Shown here: piece after piece, positions 1 to 7,356 of the stretch | Layout of the letters: the number at the start of each line of letters is the position of its first letter | How positions within the stretch are numbered: position 1 is the first letter of the stretch | Assembly: GCA_965651935.1 (NCBI GenBank) | Contig: CBFGTC010000002.1 | Span: 62,001 to 126,000, forward strand | Source: JAFEDN01 sp965651935 | GTDB taxonomy: Bacteria; Pseudomonadota; Gammaproteobacteria; Coxiellales; Coxiellaceae | Direction: 5' to 3' | DNA: 64,000 nt | The notes under the pieces: generated by a model | Databases searched by the model: none | What the model was told of the DNA's origin: nothing | Seen by the model: the letters and a program-made list of their open reading frames with translations, nothing else | Translations under genes and position numbers: made by a program

Positions 1-604
1 TTCCAGGGCGGTGGGTATGACCATGAATTAATAAGGGGGTCTGGAATTTTTGTATGACTTCCTGCACAGTGTGGGGATTCACGTCCATCATGTAGCTATA
101 CGCCTCAGAGATATGGCTTCGGCTTTTTTTGCGCCAAAAACCGCCGATTTTGCGCCGTAAACTTAAGGGGATCAACAAAGCTAATCGTTGAAAAATCCGG
201 TTATGCATAATTTTACGCATCTTTTGATGTTTAACGTCAAAAGTGCAAAGGCTATCGCCGTGCATCAATAGAGTACGAACGCCGTATAAATAAATAATGC
301 TAGGGTCTTTTAAGATTTGCACCCCTGTCATTTCAGCAAATTTCTGACCAATTAAAAAATCACGGTTACCGCGGATAAAAAAAATAGGAAGTCCACTTTG
401 GGTGGCCTGCTTTAAAACTTGCAAAATAGGTAAATTAAAGGAAGATAAATCATCATCTCCGATCCAGGCTTCGAATAAATCGCCCAAAATGTACAATGCA
501 TCTGCTTCTTGAGTAAGCTTGGACAAAAAATTAAAAAAAATATGGGTAATTTCCGGATGCTGAGCTTGCAGATGTAAGTCCGAGATAAAATAAGTTTTTC
601 CCAT
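1..604 (-). CDS. lpxH: UDP-2,3-diacylglucosamine diphosphatase LpxH (3' end off window)
   Basis: LpxH is the metallophosphoesterase that cleaves UDP-2,3-diacylglucosamine to lipid X, the fourth step of lipid A synthesis, at the inner face of the cytoplasmic membrane. Translating the minus strand from the ATG at 604 gives the ordered family motifs: ISDLHLQ (first metal ligands), GDLFEAWIGDDD, GNRDFL, MHGDSLC and, near the window edge, LIHGHTHRPG. About 201 residues are present; by comparison with the roughly 240-residue family, about 40 C-terminal residues lie beyond base 1. The start lies two bases after the pfkA stop codon, so the gene is almost certainly co-transcribed and translationally coupled with pfkA. 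The family assignment is secure; the odd point is the operon partner. Confidence 0.95.
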   Translation of the reverse strand, partial: MGKTYFISDLHLQAQHPEITHIFFNFLSKLTQEADALYILGDLFEAWIGDDDLSSFNLPILQVLKQATQSGLPIFFIRGNRDFLIGQKFAEMTGVQILKDPSIIYLYGVRTLLMHGDSLCTFDVKHQKMRKIMHNRIFQRLALLIPLSLRRKIGGFWRKKSRSHISEAYSYMMDVNPHTVQEVIQKFQTPLLIHGHTHRPG

Positions 605-606
605 GG

Positions 607-1590
607 TTATGAAACATTGCAGAGAATGTTGTTTAAGTCCAGCAGTGTTTGGTTGGAAAAAAATTCGGTGCTGTGCTCGCGAGAAGGGAAGGACGATAAA
701 GTGATTTCATTTCCGGTTAAAGCCGTCATTTTATGAGAGACGCCTTCTAGGATTGCATCAACGGCTTTAGCCCCCATCAAAGCGGCAATTTTACGGTCTA
801 ACACGGTGGGAGAGCCGCCGCGTTGGGTATGACCCAGTATACAAACGGTGTACAAAATGCCTGTTTTGATTTTGATTTCTTCAGCCAATTCAACGCTATG
901 TCCCGTGCGTCCGCCTTCGGCCACCACAATGATTGAAGCCATTTTATGGCGCTGACTTTGTTGGATTTTATCAATTAACGCATCGGTACTGATTGGGTAT
1001 TCTGGCAGCAACATCATTTCAGCACCGCCAGCAATTCCCACGTCTACCGCTAAAAATCCGGAGGCGCGGCCCATCACTTCAATAAGGAAGTTGCGATCAG
1101 TGCTAAATGCGGTGTCGCGTATTTTGTCAATTGCTGCCAATGCGGTATTACGAGCAGTATCAAATCCTATGCAATAGTCAGTGCCAGGGATATCATTGTC
1201 TATGGTGCAAGGAACTCCGATGACTTGTAATTGGGTAGGCTCTTCCGAGCTTAATAGGGTTGCGCCTTGAAAGCTGCCGTTCCCGCCTAACACAATCAGC
1301 GCATTAATACCGTGTTTATGCAAAATTTGACGGCATTTGTCCCTCACTGTTTTTTCGTGAAATTGAGGAAAGCGGCCCGTTTTTAAAAAAGTCCCACCGC
1401 GTTGTAAACAATTTGCTACTGATTTTTGGGTGAGAGGAATGATGGCCTCATTGACTAATCCGCCATATCCGCCTTCTGCTCCTAACACGTCGATCCCTTT
1501 GGCAATAGCGCAACGAGTAACGGCGCGAATGACGGCATTCATTCCTGGCGCATCGCCTCCGGAACATAATATTAATATTTTTTTGTTCAT
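607..1590 (-). CDS. pfkA: 6-phosphofructokinase, ATP-type fold (PfkA) with altered active-site residues
   Basis: Predicted to phosphorylate fructose 6-phosphate to fructose 1,6-bisphosphate in glycolysis. At 327 residues it has the length of bacterial PfkA. Visible motifs are the N-terminal SGGDAPGMNAVIR loop, LGGNGSFQGA near residue 102, TIDND with catalytic Asp131, and the substrate-binding EVMGRASG segment. Gly105 (E. coli Gly104) points to ATP rather than diphosphate as donor. However, Asn104 replaces the Mg-coordinating Asp of the GGDGS motif and Cys128 replaces the Gly just before TIDND, which diphosphate enzymes fill with Lys. Catalysis or donor choice may therefore be unusual. The gene sits 8 bases after xylA and 2 bases before lpxH in one minus-strand operon. 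A second, diphosphate-type enzyme is encoded at 5631-6902. Confidence 0.9.
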   Translation of the reverse strand: MNKKILILCSGGDAPGMNAVIRAVTRCAIAKGIDVLGAEGGYGGLVNEAIIPLTQKSVANCLQRGGTFLKTGRFPQFHEKTVRDKCRQILHKHGINALIVLGGNGSFQGATLLSSEEPTQLQVIGVPCTIDNDIPGTDYCIGFDTARNTALAAIDKIRDTAFSTDRNFLIEVMGRASGFLAVDVGIAGGAEMMLLPEYPISTDALIDKIQQSQRHKMASIIVVAEGGRTGHSVELAEEIKIKTGILYTVCILGHTQRGGSPTVLDRKIAALMGAKAVDAILEGVSHKMTALTGNEITLSSFPSREHSTEFFSNQTLLDLNNILCNVS

Positions 1591-1598
1591 AAAGTTTC

Positions 1599-2915
1599 TT
1601 ATTTTAAATATCGGTTAAAATAATTTTCCAATAGCTCCTGCTGACCTGAAACCGGTTGTGGATTTAAATCATGATCGAGTGCGTATTTGCTTAGCTGGGA
1701 GAAATTATATTTGTCCTTTAAAATATCATCCCCTAAACCTTGACGCCATCCTTGGTAGCGTTTTTCTACATAAGATCGAAATAAACCCGTTTCAATCATA
1801 TTTGCTGCAATGAGCAGAGCCCGAGCGATATTATCTACGCCTCCGATGTGGGCGTAAAATAAATCGTCTAAATCAATGCTGGGTCTGCGCAGCTTGGCAT
1901 CAAAATTAAAGCCGCCACTGGTGAATCCGCCGTGGCTTAAAATGATATAGAGAACATGGGCGAGAGAGTCTAATTCATTGGGAAATTGATCTGTGTCCCA
2001 TCCTAATTGAGGGTCGCCGCGGTTGGCATCGATAGAGCCGAAAATTTGATGAGCGCAGGCATAGGCTACTTCTTCGGCGAAACTATGACCGGCCAGGGTG
2101 GCATGGTTGGCTTCAATATTCACTTTATATTCTTTTTCCAAACCGTATTTACTTAAAAAAGCCAATACGTGGCCGGAATCAAAATCGTACTGATGTTTAG
2201 TGGGTTCGCAAGGTTTGGGTTCGATCAGCAGTAATCCTTTAAAACCTATTTTATGTTTATAATCTGCCAAAAGGCTTAAAAATTTGGCCAGTTGTTCCGA
2301 CTCTTGGCGCAGGTCCGTGTTTAATAACGTGTCATACCCTTCTCTACCGCCCCACAATACGTAATTGGCGCCTTTTAATTGATGAGTGATATCCAACGCA
2401 GCTTTGACTTGAGCGCAGGCATAAGCAAATACTTCAGGGTTGGGATTGGTTGCCGCGCCTGCCATATAGCGCGGATGAGAAAACAAATTGGCCGTACCCC
2501 AGAGTAAACCAATGCCGGTTTGTTGCATTTTTTGTTCTACGTGTTCGGCTATTTTTTGTAGATTTTGAATGCTTTTCTTTAGGTTTTCCCCTTCGGGTGC
2601 GATGTCGCGATCATGGAAGCTGAAAAAAGATAAGTTTAATTTACTCACAAATTCAAATAAGGCGTCTACGCGCATTTTGGCTCGCTCGTGGGGGTCGGTG
2701 GCTTTGAGCCAAGGGCGCTGAAAGGTGCTTTCGCCAAAGCCATCGTTCCCTTGCCAACAAAAACCATGCCAAGCGCAGACAGCAAAACGCAATTGTTCGG
2801 CCATGGTTTTCCCTAGTACCATCCGTTCAGGATTGTAGTAACGATAGGCCAAAGGGTTGTCTGTGTCAGGCCCTTGGTATTTTATGTGAGGTATATTAAT
2901 AAAAAATTCAGGCAT
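1599..2915 (-). CDS. xylA: Xylose isomerase
   Basis: Converts D-xylose to D-xylulose using two divalent metals. The 438-residue protein matches the long class II family and carries its motifs in order: HGFCWQGNDGFG near the N-terminus, SFHDRDIAPEG with the catalytic His, WGTANLFSHPRYMAGAATNP, LWGGREGYDTLL, LIEPKPCEPTKHQYDFD, NIEANHATLAGHSF and the metal-binding SIDANRGDPQLGWDTDQFP. The start has a clear GGAG ribosome-binding site 7-8 bases upstream. It lies 6 bases downstream of xylB and 8 upstream of pfkA. No xylose transporter or XylR is visible nearby, so uptake must be encoded elsewhere or the substrate arises differently. The function is secure. Confidence 0.97.
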   Translation of the reverse strand: MPEFFINIPHIKYQGPDTDNPLAYRYYNPERMVLGKTMAEQLRFAVCAWHGFCWQGNDGFGESTFQRPWLKATDPHERAKMRVDALFEFVSKLNLSFFSFHDRDIAPEGENLKKSIQNLQKIAEHVEQKMQQTGIGLLWGTANLFSHPRYMAGAATNPNPEVFAYACAQVKAALDITHQLKGANYVLWGGREGYDTLLNTDLRQESEQLAKFLSLLADYKHKIGFKGLLLIEPKPCEPTKHQYDFDSGHVLAFLSKYGLEKEYKVNIEANHATLAGHSFAEEVAYACAHQIFGSIDANRGDPQLGWDTDQFPNELDSLAHVLYIILSHGGFTSGGFNFDAKLRRPSIDLDDLFYAHIGGVDNIARALLIAANMIETGLFRSYVEKRYQGWRQGLGDDILKDKYNFSQLSKYALDHDLNPQPVSGQQELLENYFNRYLK

Positions 2916-2921
2916 GGGTGA

Positions 2922-4391
2922 TTACTCCAGGTTGAAAGCGTCAAAAATTGGACAGAGTGGCTTATAGCATTGGGCAAATAAGCGCTGTCGTTTCATTAAA
3001 GCAGGGGAAACATCCACGGGGTCAATGATATGCTCAATTTCCGGTGGAGGGAAGGCGTTCTCGTATTCATTGCCGTAGATAGTATACCAGGCCAGCCGGG
3101 CTGCGCCGTAAGCGGCGCCGACTTCGGCTTGGTGGCGGTAGATTAAAGATCGTTGCAAAACTTTGGCTAAAATTTCTCCCCAATAAGTGTTGCGAGACCC
3201 GCCTCCAATGACCGATACGCTATTAATTTTCACTCCGGCATGGTCAATGACTTCTTGCCCCTGGGCGAAAGCAAAAGCGACTCCTTCTAATACGGATTGA
3301 GCTAATTCTGCTGTCCCTGAGTTATGGGTTAACCCGAGGAAAGCGCCACGAGCGCGGGGATTATTATGGGGAGTGCGTTCGCCGGATAAATAAGGGAGAA
3401 ATAGGGGGGTGTGCTCGTCTTGATGGCCTTTGGCTTTTTCTACTAATTCTTGAATATCGGCGTGATTTACGGCGGAGGCGAGCCATTCCAGACAGCTTGC
3501 AGCGCTTAAATGCACGCTCATTTGATGCCAGCGTTGGGGTAAGCAATGGCAAAAAGTATGCAGAGTTTGGCGGGGGTTAGGCCGAAATTGATTATCGGCA
3601 ACGAAATAAACTCCCGAAGTACCTAATGACAAAAAGGACTGGCCTGTTTCTATCGCTCCTAAACTGATGGCGCTGGCGGCGTTGTCTCCGCCACCTGCGG
3701 CAACTCGGGTTTGAGGTGATAATCCCCAATTTTGGGCAAGTTCAGGGGTGATAAGAGCGGTTACTTGAGTCCCTTCAAATAATTCAGGCATTTGAGAGAG
3801 TTGCATTCCACTGGCTTCCAGCATTTCACTGGACCAGTTTCTTTGGCCGACATTCAACCAAGAGGTGCCGGAAGCGTCTGACATATCGCTTGCATACACG
3901 CCGGTCATTCGCAGTCTTAAGTAATCTTTGGGGAGCAAAACTTTATAAATTTGAGAAAACAGGTCCGGTTCATGTAGGCTAACCCATAAAAGTTTGGGAG
4001 CGGTGAAGGCTGGCATGATCATATTGCCGGTAATTTTCAAGGCATCAGGGATTCGATTTAATAAAATCTCGCATTCGTCAGCGCTGCGGCCATCATTCCA
4101 TAAAATTGCAGGCCGCAGAGGTTGATGATGCTTATTGAGCAAAACTGCGCCATGCATTTGCCCAGACAATCCAATCGCTTTAACTTGTGAAAAATCAGTG
4201 GGACTAATGCGGCGCAATACCGCAATGGCTTTTTCGGTGGCGTCCCACCAATCCAAAGGATTTTGTTCCGACCATAGCGGATGTGGTCGTGAAATGGGCA
4301 AAGCTTGATCGGTCATTGCTTTAATGCTTTGCTTTTCGTCCATCAGCACGATTTTTACGCTGGAAGTTCCTAAATCAATTCCTAAAAACAT
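2922..4391 (-). CDS. xylB: Xylulokinase
   Basis: Phosphorylates D-xylulose with ATP to D-xylulose 5-phosphate, feeding the pentose phosphate pathway. This is an FGGY-family kinase of 489 residues. Motifs: GIDLGTSSVK (ATP phosphate loop) at the N-terminus, LWNDGRSADECE, ASGTSWLNV, AAGGGDNAASAI, the LSGERTPHNNPRARGAFLGL signature and VIGGGSRNTYWGEIL in the C-terminal nucleotide-binding half. The frame is open to 4436, but the ATG at 4391 is the better start: it sits directly before the conserved FLGIDLGTSS strand and follows an AAGGTAAGG ribosome-binding site. It is the first gene of the xylB-xylA-pfkA-lpxH operon; order xylB before xylA is the reverse of E. coli. Confidence 0.96.
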   Translation of the reverse strand: MFLGIDLGTSSVKIVLMDEKQSIKAMTDQALPISRPHPLWSEQNPLDWWDATEKAIAVLRRISPTDFSQVKAIGLSGQMHGAVLLNKHHQPLRPAILWNDGRSADECEILLNRIPDALKITGNMIMPAFTAPKLLWVSLHEPDLFSQIYKVLLPKDYLRLRMTGVYASDMSDASGTSWLNVGQRNWSSEMLEASGMQLSQMPELFEGTQVTALITPELAQNWGLSPQTRVAAGGGDNAASAISLGAIETGQSFLSLGTSGVYFVADNQFRPNPRQTLHTFCHCLPQRWHQMSVHLSAASCLEWLASAVNHADIQELVEKAKGHQDEHTPLFLPYLSGERTPHNNPRARGAFLGLTHNSGTAELAQSVLEGVAFAFAQGQEVIDHAGVKINSVSVIGGGSRNTYWGEILAKVLQRSLIYRHQAEVGAAYGAARLAWYTIYGNEYENAFPPPEIEHIIDPVDVSPALMKRQRLFAQCYKPLCPIFDAFNLE

Positions 4392-4402
4392 AGACCTTAC
4401 CT

Positions 4403-4436
4403 TTGCTTGTATTAGTTTTGATATTAAACCAAGCAA
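4403..4436 (-). promoter_or_regulatory. Inverted repeat in the xylB leader
   Basis: A perfect 7-bp inverted repeat (arms 4403-4409 and 4430-4436, TTGCTTG/CAAGCAA) lies just upstream of the xylB ribosome-binding site. It could be an operator or an RNA hairpin that affects translation. The rest of the 225-base gap to 4616 shows nothing I recognise. Function is unproven. Confidence 0.3.
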
Positions 4437-4616
4437 GAGGGATATTCCAGTACAGGCTGGGAGCTACTATTAGCGCATCGCCTTGAGATAACAACTTTCG
4501 ATATGAAATGACATGATTTTTTGCAATGGAAGTTTTTAAAAGGAGGGTATTGCTTACTCGCTGTCAGAGGAAAGAGTTGCGCATCTTACCCCCGACAACG
4601 GTTGATCTTATTAGTG

Positions 4617-5552
4617 CTATACAACAGCAGCTAAATTTGAAGCCAAAATGAGACTTTCTTCTTCTTCTATATCGGGACGTTTTCCATAATTTGGCGTAGG
4701 AAAAGGCATCAATAAATGCGGGTTGATGCTAATAGATAAGCCATTCGCTTCTGCATTTGAAATCAATCTTTGATAGCAGCCTTCAATAATCTTGGCAATG
4801 GAAGGCTTTTTAGCAAGATTGGACAGTTCAAGTCTGGTAATAGCAGTCTCTCGTTGATGAGGCGTCATATCTACCAAAAGTTGGATAAGCTCTTTGCATA
4901 GAGTTTCAGTGCTATGTCCTAAAGCTTCTAATTCCGCGAGTTTCGCTAGTTTGTAATCAAAAGTACTTATATATTTCACTTTAAGGCTTTCACGTTGAGC
5001 AATTTGAAAATCGTCTTCTTCTTTGCCTTGCGTGGTCGATATCGACTGAATTTGCGGCTTCACGGTATTTTTATTCAAAGCAGTTTGGATTTGAGAATAA
5101 ATAGGATCATTCGAGCTCAAATCACTGACTCGGTTTGGGTTGTTGGCCGCGTAGGTGTTCAAGCCTTCGTCAAGAACCTGCATAGATTGATTAACGGTAT
5201 GCTTACCACAGAGTCCATCGCCGGGAGTTTCTACTTTTTTGATTATCCACTGATTAGTAGAGTCGGAGTGTTTTTCCAAGGCGATAAAGTTCCAATGTGA
5301 ACCATTGTTAATAGGGATAAAGATAGTTTTCACGCCAGACTGCAATTCTAATTGCAGTTCTTGAATTTGAGCCGGTAATAACTTGTTTCCCAAACCAGGC
5401 CAGAAAACTGATGCTTGCTGTGGTCGAGACTTCAGTTCTTTAATATACAATTCGTTTACTTGGGCATCAGTGAGCCAGCGTTTCGGCATAGCTTGGAAGG
5501 TGTTCCACTGCTCTTGCGCTAATTCTTTGTCTGTCTTTTTTTTATTTTTCAC
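4617..5552 (-). CDS. Putative CE-clan (Ulp1/YopJ-fold) peptidase or acetyltransferase, candidate effector
   Basis: I do not recognise a named family, but three segments in the first 125 of 311 residues match the order of CE-clan cysteine enzymes such as Ulp1, SseL and YopJ: RWLTDAQVNELYIKEL (25-40), like the Ulp1 'WL.D..IN.Y' helix; a beta-strand plus HW motif, IPINNGSHWNFIALE (79-93), with His86 as candidate catalytic base; and VETPGDGLCGKHTVN (107-121), with Glu108 as acid and Cys115 as nucleophile. The C-terminal half is mostly predicted helical and has no recognisable domain. The start is GTG, because the adjacent ATG runs straight into a stop, with GGAG 8 bases upstream. The gene stands alone behind a near-consensus promoter. 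Such enzymes in intracellular bacteria usually remove ubiquitin-like proteins or acetylate host targets; that role here is inference. Confidence 0.55.
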   Translation of the reverse strand: MKNKKKTDKELAQEQWNTFQAMPKRWLTDAQVNELYIKELKSRPQQASVFWPGLGNKLLPAQIQELQLELQSGVKTIFIPINNGSHWNFIALEKHSDSTNQWIIKKVETPGDGLCGKHTVNQSMQVLDEGLNTYAANNPNRVSDLSSNDPIYSQIQTALNKNTVKPQIQSISTTQGKEEDDFQIAQRESLKVKYISTFDYKLAKLAELEALGHSTETLCKELIQLLVDMTPHQRETAITRLELSNLAKKPSIAKIIEGCYQRLISNAEANGLSISINPHLLMPFPTPNYGKRPDIEEEESLILASNLAAVV

Positions 5553-5575
5553 ATTAATTTCTCCGGGTTGTCGGC

Positions 5576-5604
5576 ATTATACCAAGCTTTTTTGAAAATA
5601 TCAA
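5576..5604 (-). promoter_or_regulatory. Sigma70 promoter of the CE-clan gene
   Basis: Reading the minus strand, a -35 TTGATA (5599-5604), a 17-base spacer and a perfect -10 TATAAT (5576-5581) precede the GTG at 5552. This is the best-matching promoter I found in the window. It gives a short leader of about 17 bases and indicates an independent, well expressed transcript. Confidence 0.7.
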
Positions 5605-5630
5605 CACATATATTATGCTTGCTCATTGTA

Positions 5631-6902
5631 TTAAAATTCAGTGATTATTTTGTCTATGGAAAGTTTTTTAGGGACTCGTATTTTTCGAAGTCTCACGTAA
5701 TGCGGAAGCCCGTCGTAATAAGGTGGATGATCTTCGCCTTGGATTAAGGGCAGTAAATATTGGCGACAGGCCGGCGTGATTTGAAAACCGTCCTCGCTGA
5801 TATAGTCCCGCGGCATTTTTTTTTCTAAATTGGCCACCTGAGCCAAGGGAACTGAACCGATTTCCCAGGTGTAAGGTTCATCGGTCAAACGATTGATGGT
5901 CAACATAATATCGGTTTCCCCGGCTGCGGCTTTGTCAATTGCCGCTTTCCCCAAAGCATAAGCTTGGTCTACATCCGTCGCAGAAGCAATATGGCGGGCT
6001 GAGCGTTGTAAATAATCCACTACTGCCCAATGATATTTATAACCCAAATTGTGTTTGAGCATTGCCGCAATAACTGGCGCAACTCCACCCAGTTGAGTAT
6101 TTCCAAATGCATCTTTTATGCTGCTTTGACTCAGAAATTCACCTTGCTCAGTGCGCAAGCCTTCTGAGACAACAATGACGCAATATCCGTGTTGTCGAAC
6201 GCAATGTTGTACATTATTTAGGAATTTTTCCTGATTAAATAAAATTTCGGGAAACAAAATGATATGCGGCGCATGAGATTCATCATGTCTCGCCAAACCT
6301 GCAGCAGCCGCGATCCACCCAGCATGTCTGCCCATCACTTCTATAACGAAGACTTTGGTGGAGGTGGCGCACATGGAGGCAATATCCAGCCCCGCTTCAT
6401 AAACAGAAGTGGCAATGTATTTGGCGGCAGAACCAAAGCCCGGGCAATTGTCGGTATGAGCCAGATCGTTATCAATGGTTTTGGGGATGCCCACGCAAGT
6501 CAATGGAAAATTCATTTTCTTGGTCATTTGGGATATTTTGTGAATGGTATCCTGTGAGTCACCGCCTCCGTTATAGAAAAAATAACCTATGTTGTGAGCT
6601 TTAAAGACTTCAATCAATCTATGATAATCTTTTAAATCCTCTTCGAATTCTTTTAGTTTATAGCGGCAAGAGCCGAAAGCGCCTCCCGGTGTATGACGCA
6701 AGGCGGCGATAGTTTGAGTATCCTCTTGGCTGGTATCGATAAAATCTTCTTCCAGCGCCCCAGTGATGCCGTTAACTCCCGCGTAAACTTTACCAAAACA
6801 AGGATAATGACGGGCTGATTCAATTACCCCACAAGCGCTGGCATTGATCACCGCAGTCACGCCTCCAGATTGAGCATAAAAAATATTTTTATTAAGAGAC
6901 AT
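5631..6902 (-). CDS. pfp: Diphosphate-dependent 6-phosphofructokinase
   Basis: Predicted to interconvert fructose 6-phosphate and fructose 1,6-bisphosphate using diphosphate, a reversible glycolytic step. The 423-residue length fits the long PPi-PFK branch. Residues set the donor class: Asp115 in NGGGDSQDT fills the site that is Gly in ATP enzymes, and Lys141 in GIPKTIDND is the diphosphate-specific Lys. The substrate loop EVMGRHAGW and the conserved PGFGSAAKYIA segment are present. The motif reads GGGDS rather than the usual GGDDS or GGNDS. The frame is open to 6941, but the ATG at 6902, with GGAG upstream, precedes the conserved NIFYAQSGG strand; it overlaps the upstream thioredoxin gene by 11 bases, implying coupling. 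It is the second phosphofructokinase in the window. Confidence 0.9.
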   Translation of the reverse strand: MSLNKNIFYAQSGGVTAVINASACGVIESARHYPCFGKVYAGVNGITGALEEDFIDTSQEDTQTIAALRHTPGGAFGSCRYKLKEFEEDLKDYHRLIEVFKAHNIGYFFYNGGGDSQDTIHKISQMTKKMNFPLTCVGIPKTIDNDLAHTDNCPGFGSAAKYIATSVYEAGLDIASMCATSTKVFVIEVMGRHAGWIAAAAGLARHDESHAPHIILFPEILFNQEKFLNNVQHCVRQHGYCVIVVSEGLRTEQGEFLSQSSIKDAFGNTQLGGVAPVIAAMLKHNLGYKYHWAVVDYLQRSARHIASATDVDQAYALGKAAIDKAAAGETDIMLTINRLTDEPYTWEIGSVPLAQVANLEKKMPRDYISEDGFQITPACRQYLLPLIQGEDHPPYYDGLPHYVRLRKIRVPKKLSIDKIITEF

Positions 6903-7353
6903 GCACAATATTCTCCAAATCTTGGGTTGTCTGAGGCCCAACCAATTGTTTCACTAATTTTCCCTGTGGATCCAAAATAAATGTGGTGGGGAGCACATTG
7001 AGACTGGGCAAATTAAATATTTTTGCTGGATCTGTTTGTAAAACCGGAAATTGAATTTGCATTTGAGCAATAGCGTTGCGTAACTGATTTGAAGTTAAAT
7101 TATCGTAATTGACCCCATACATCACCACTTTATCATGATAATGTTGATAAAACTGGTTCAGCTCGGGAATTTCTTGGCTGCAAGCATCGCACCAAGTTGC
7201 CCAATAGTTAATTATAACCCAATGGTCACGCCATTTTGCTGGATCTATTTCGTGATTTTTTGAATCTAGAAGGGGTGAGGCCGATGCCCAACCGACCATT
7301 GTCAAGGCAATCCCTACTGCGGCAGCAAAAACCTTCAATCTATTGGTTATCAT
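6892..7353 (-). CDS. Periplasmic TlpA/ResA-like thioredoxin
   Basis: A 153-residue thiol-disulfide oxidoreductase. Residues 1-26 form a signal peptide (basic start, hydrophobic core, ASA-type cleavage site), placing the domain in the periplasm. The active site is WATWCDACSQ with Cys55 and Cys58, and the cis-proline loop reads VLPTTFIL. Proteins of this type reduce apo-cytochrome c or the copper sites of cytochrome oxidase. The gene lies 3 bases after an Sco1-like copper chaperone, which supports a role in CuA-site or cytochrome assembly. It overlaps the downstream phosphofructokinase by 11 bases. The ribosome-binding site is weak, consistent with translational coupling. The exact substrate cannot be told from sequence. 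Confidence 0.85.
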   Translation of the reverse strand: MITNRLKVFAAAVGIALTMVGWASASPLLDSKNHEIDPAKWRDHWVIINYWATWCDACSQEIPELNQFYQHYHDKVVMYGVNYDNLTSNQLRNAIAQMQIQFPVLQTDPAKIFNLPSLNVLPTTFILDPQGKLVKQLVGPQTTQDLENIVHVS

Positions 7354-7356
7354 AGA

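Noticed and set aside
4995..5300. A plus-strand open frame opposite the CE-clan candidate
   Set aside because: No promoter or ribosome-binding site supports it, while the minus strand has a consensus promoter and ordered catalytic motifs.
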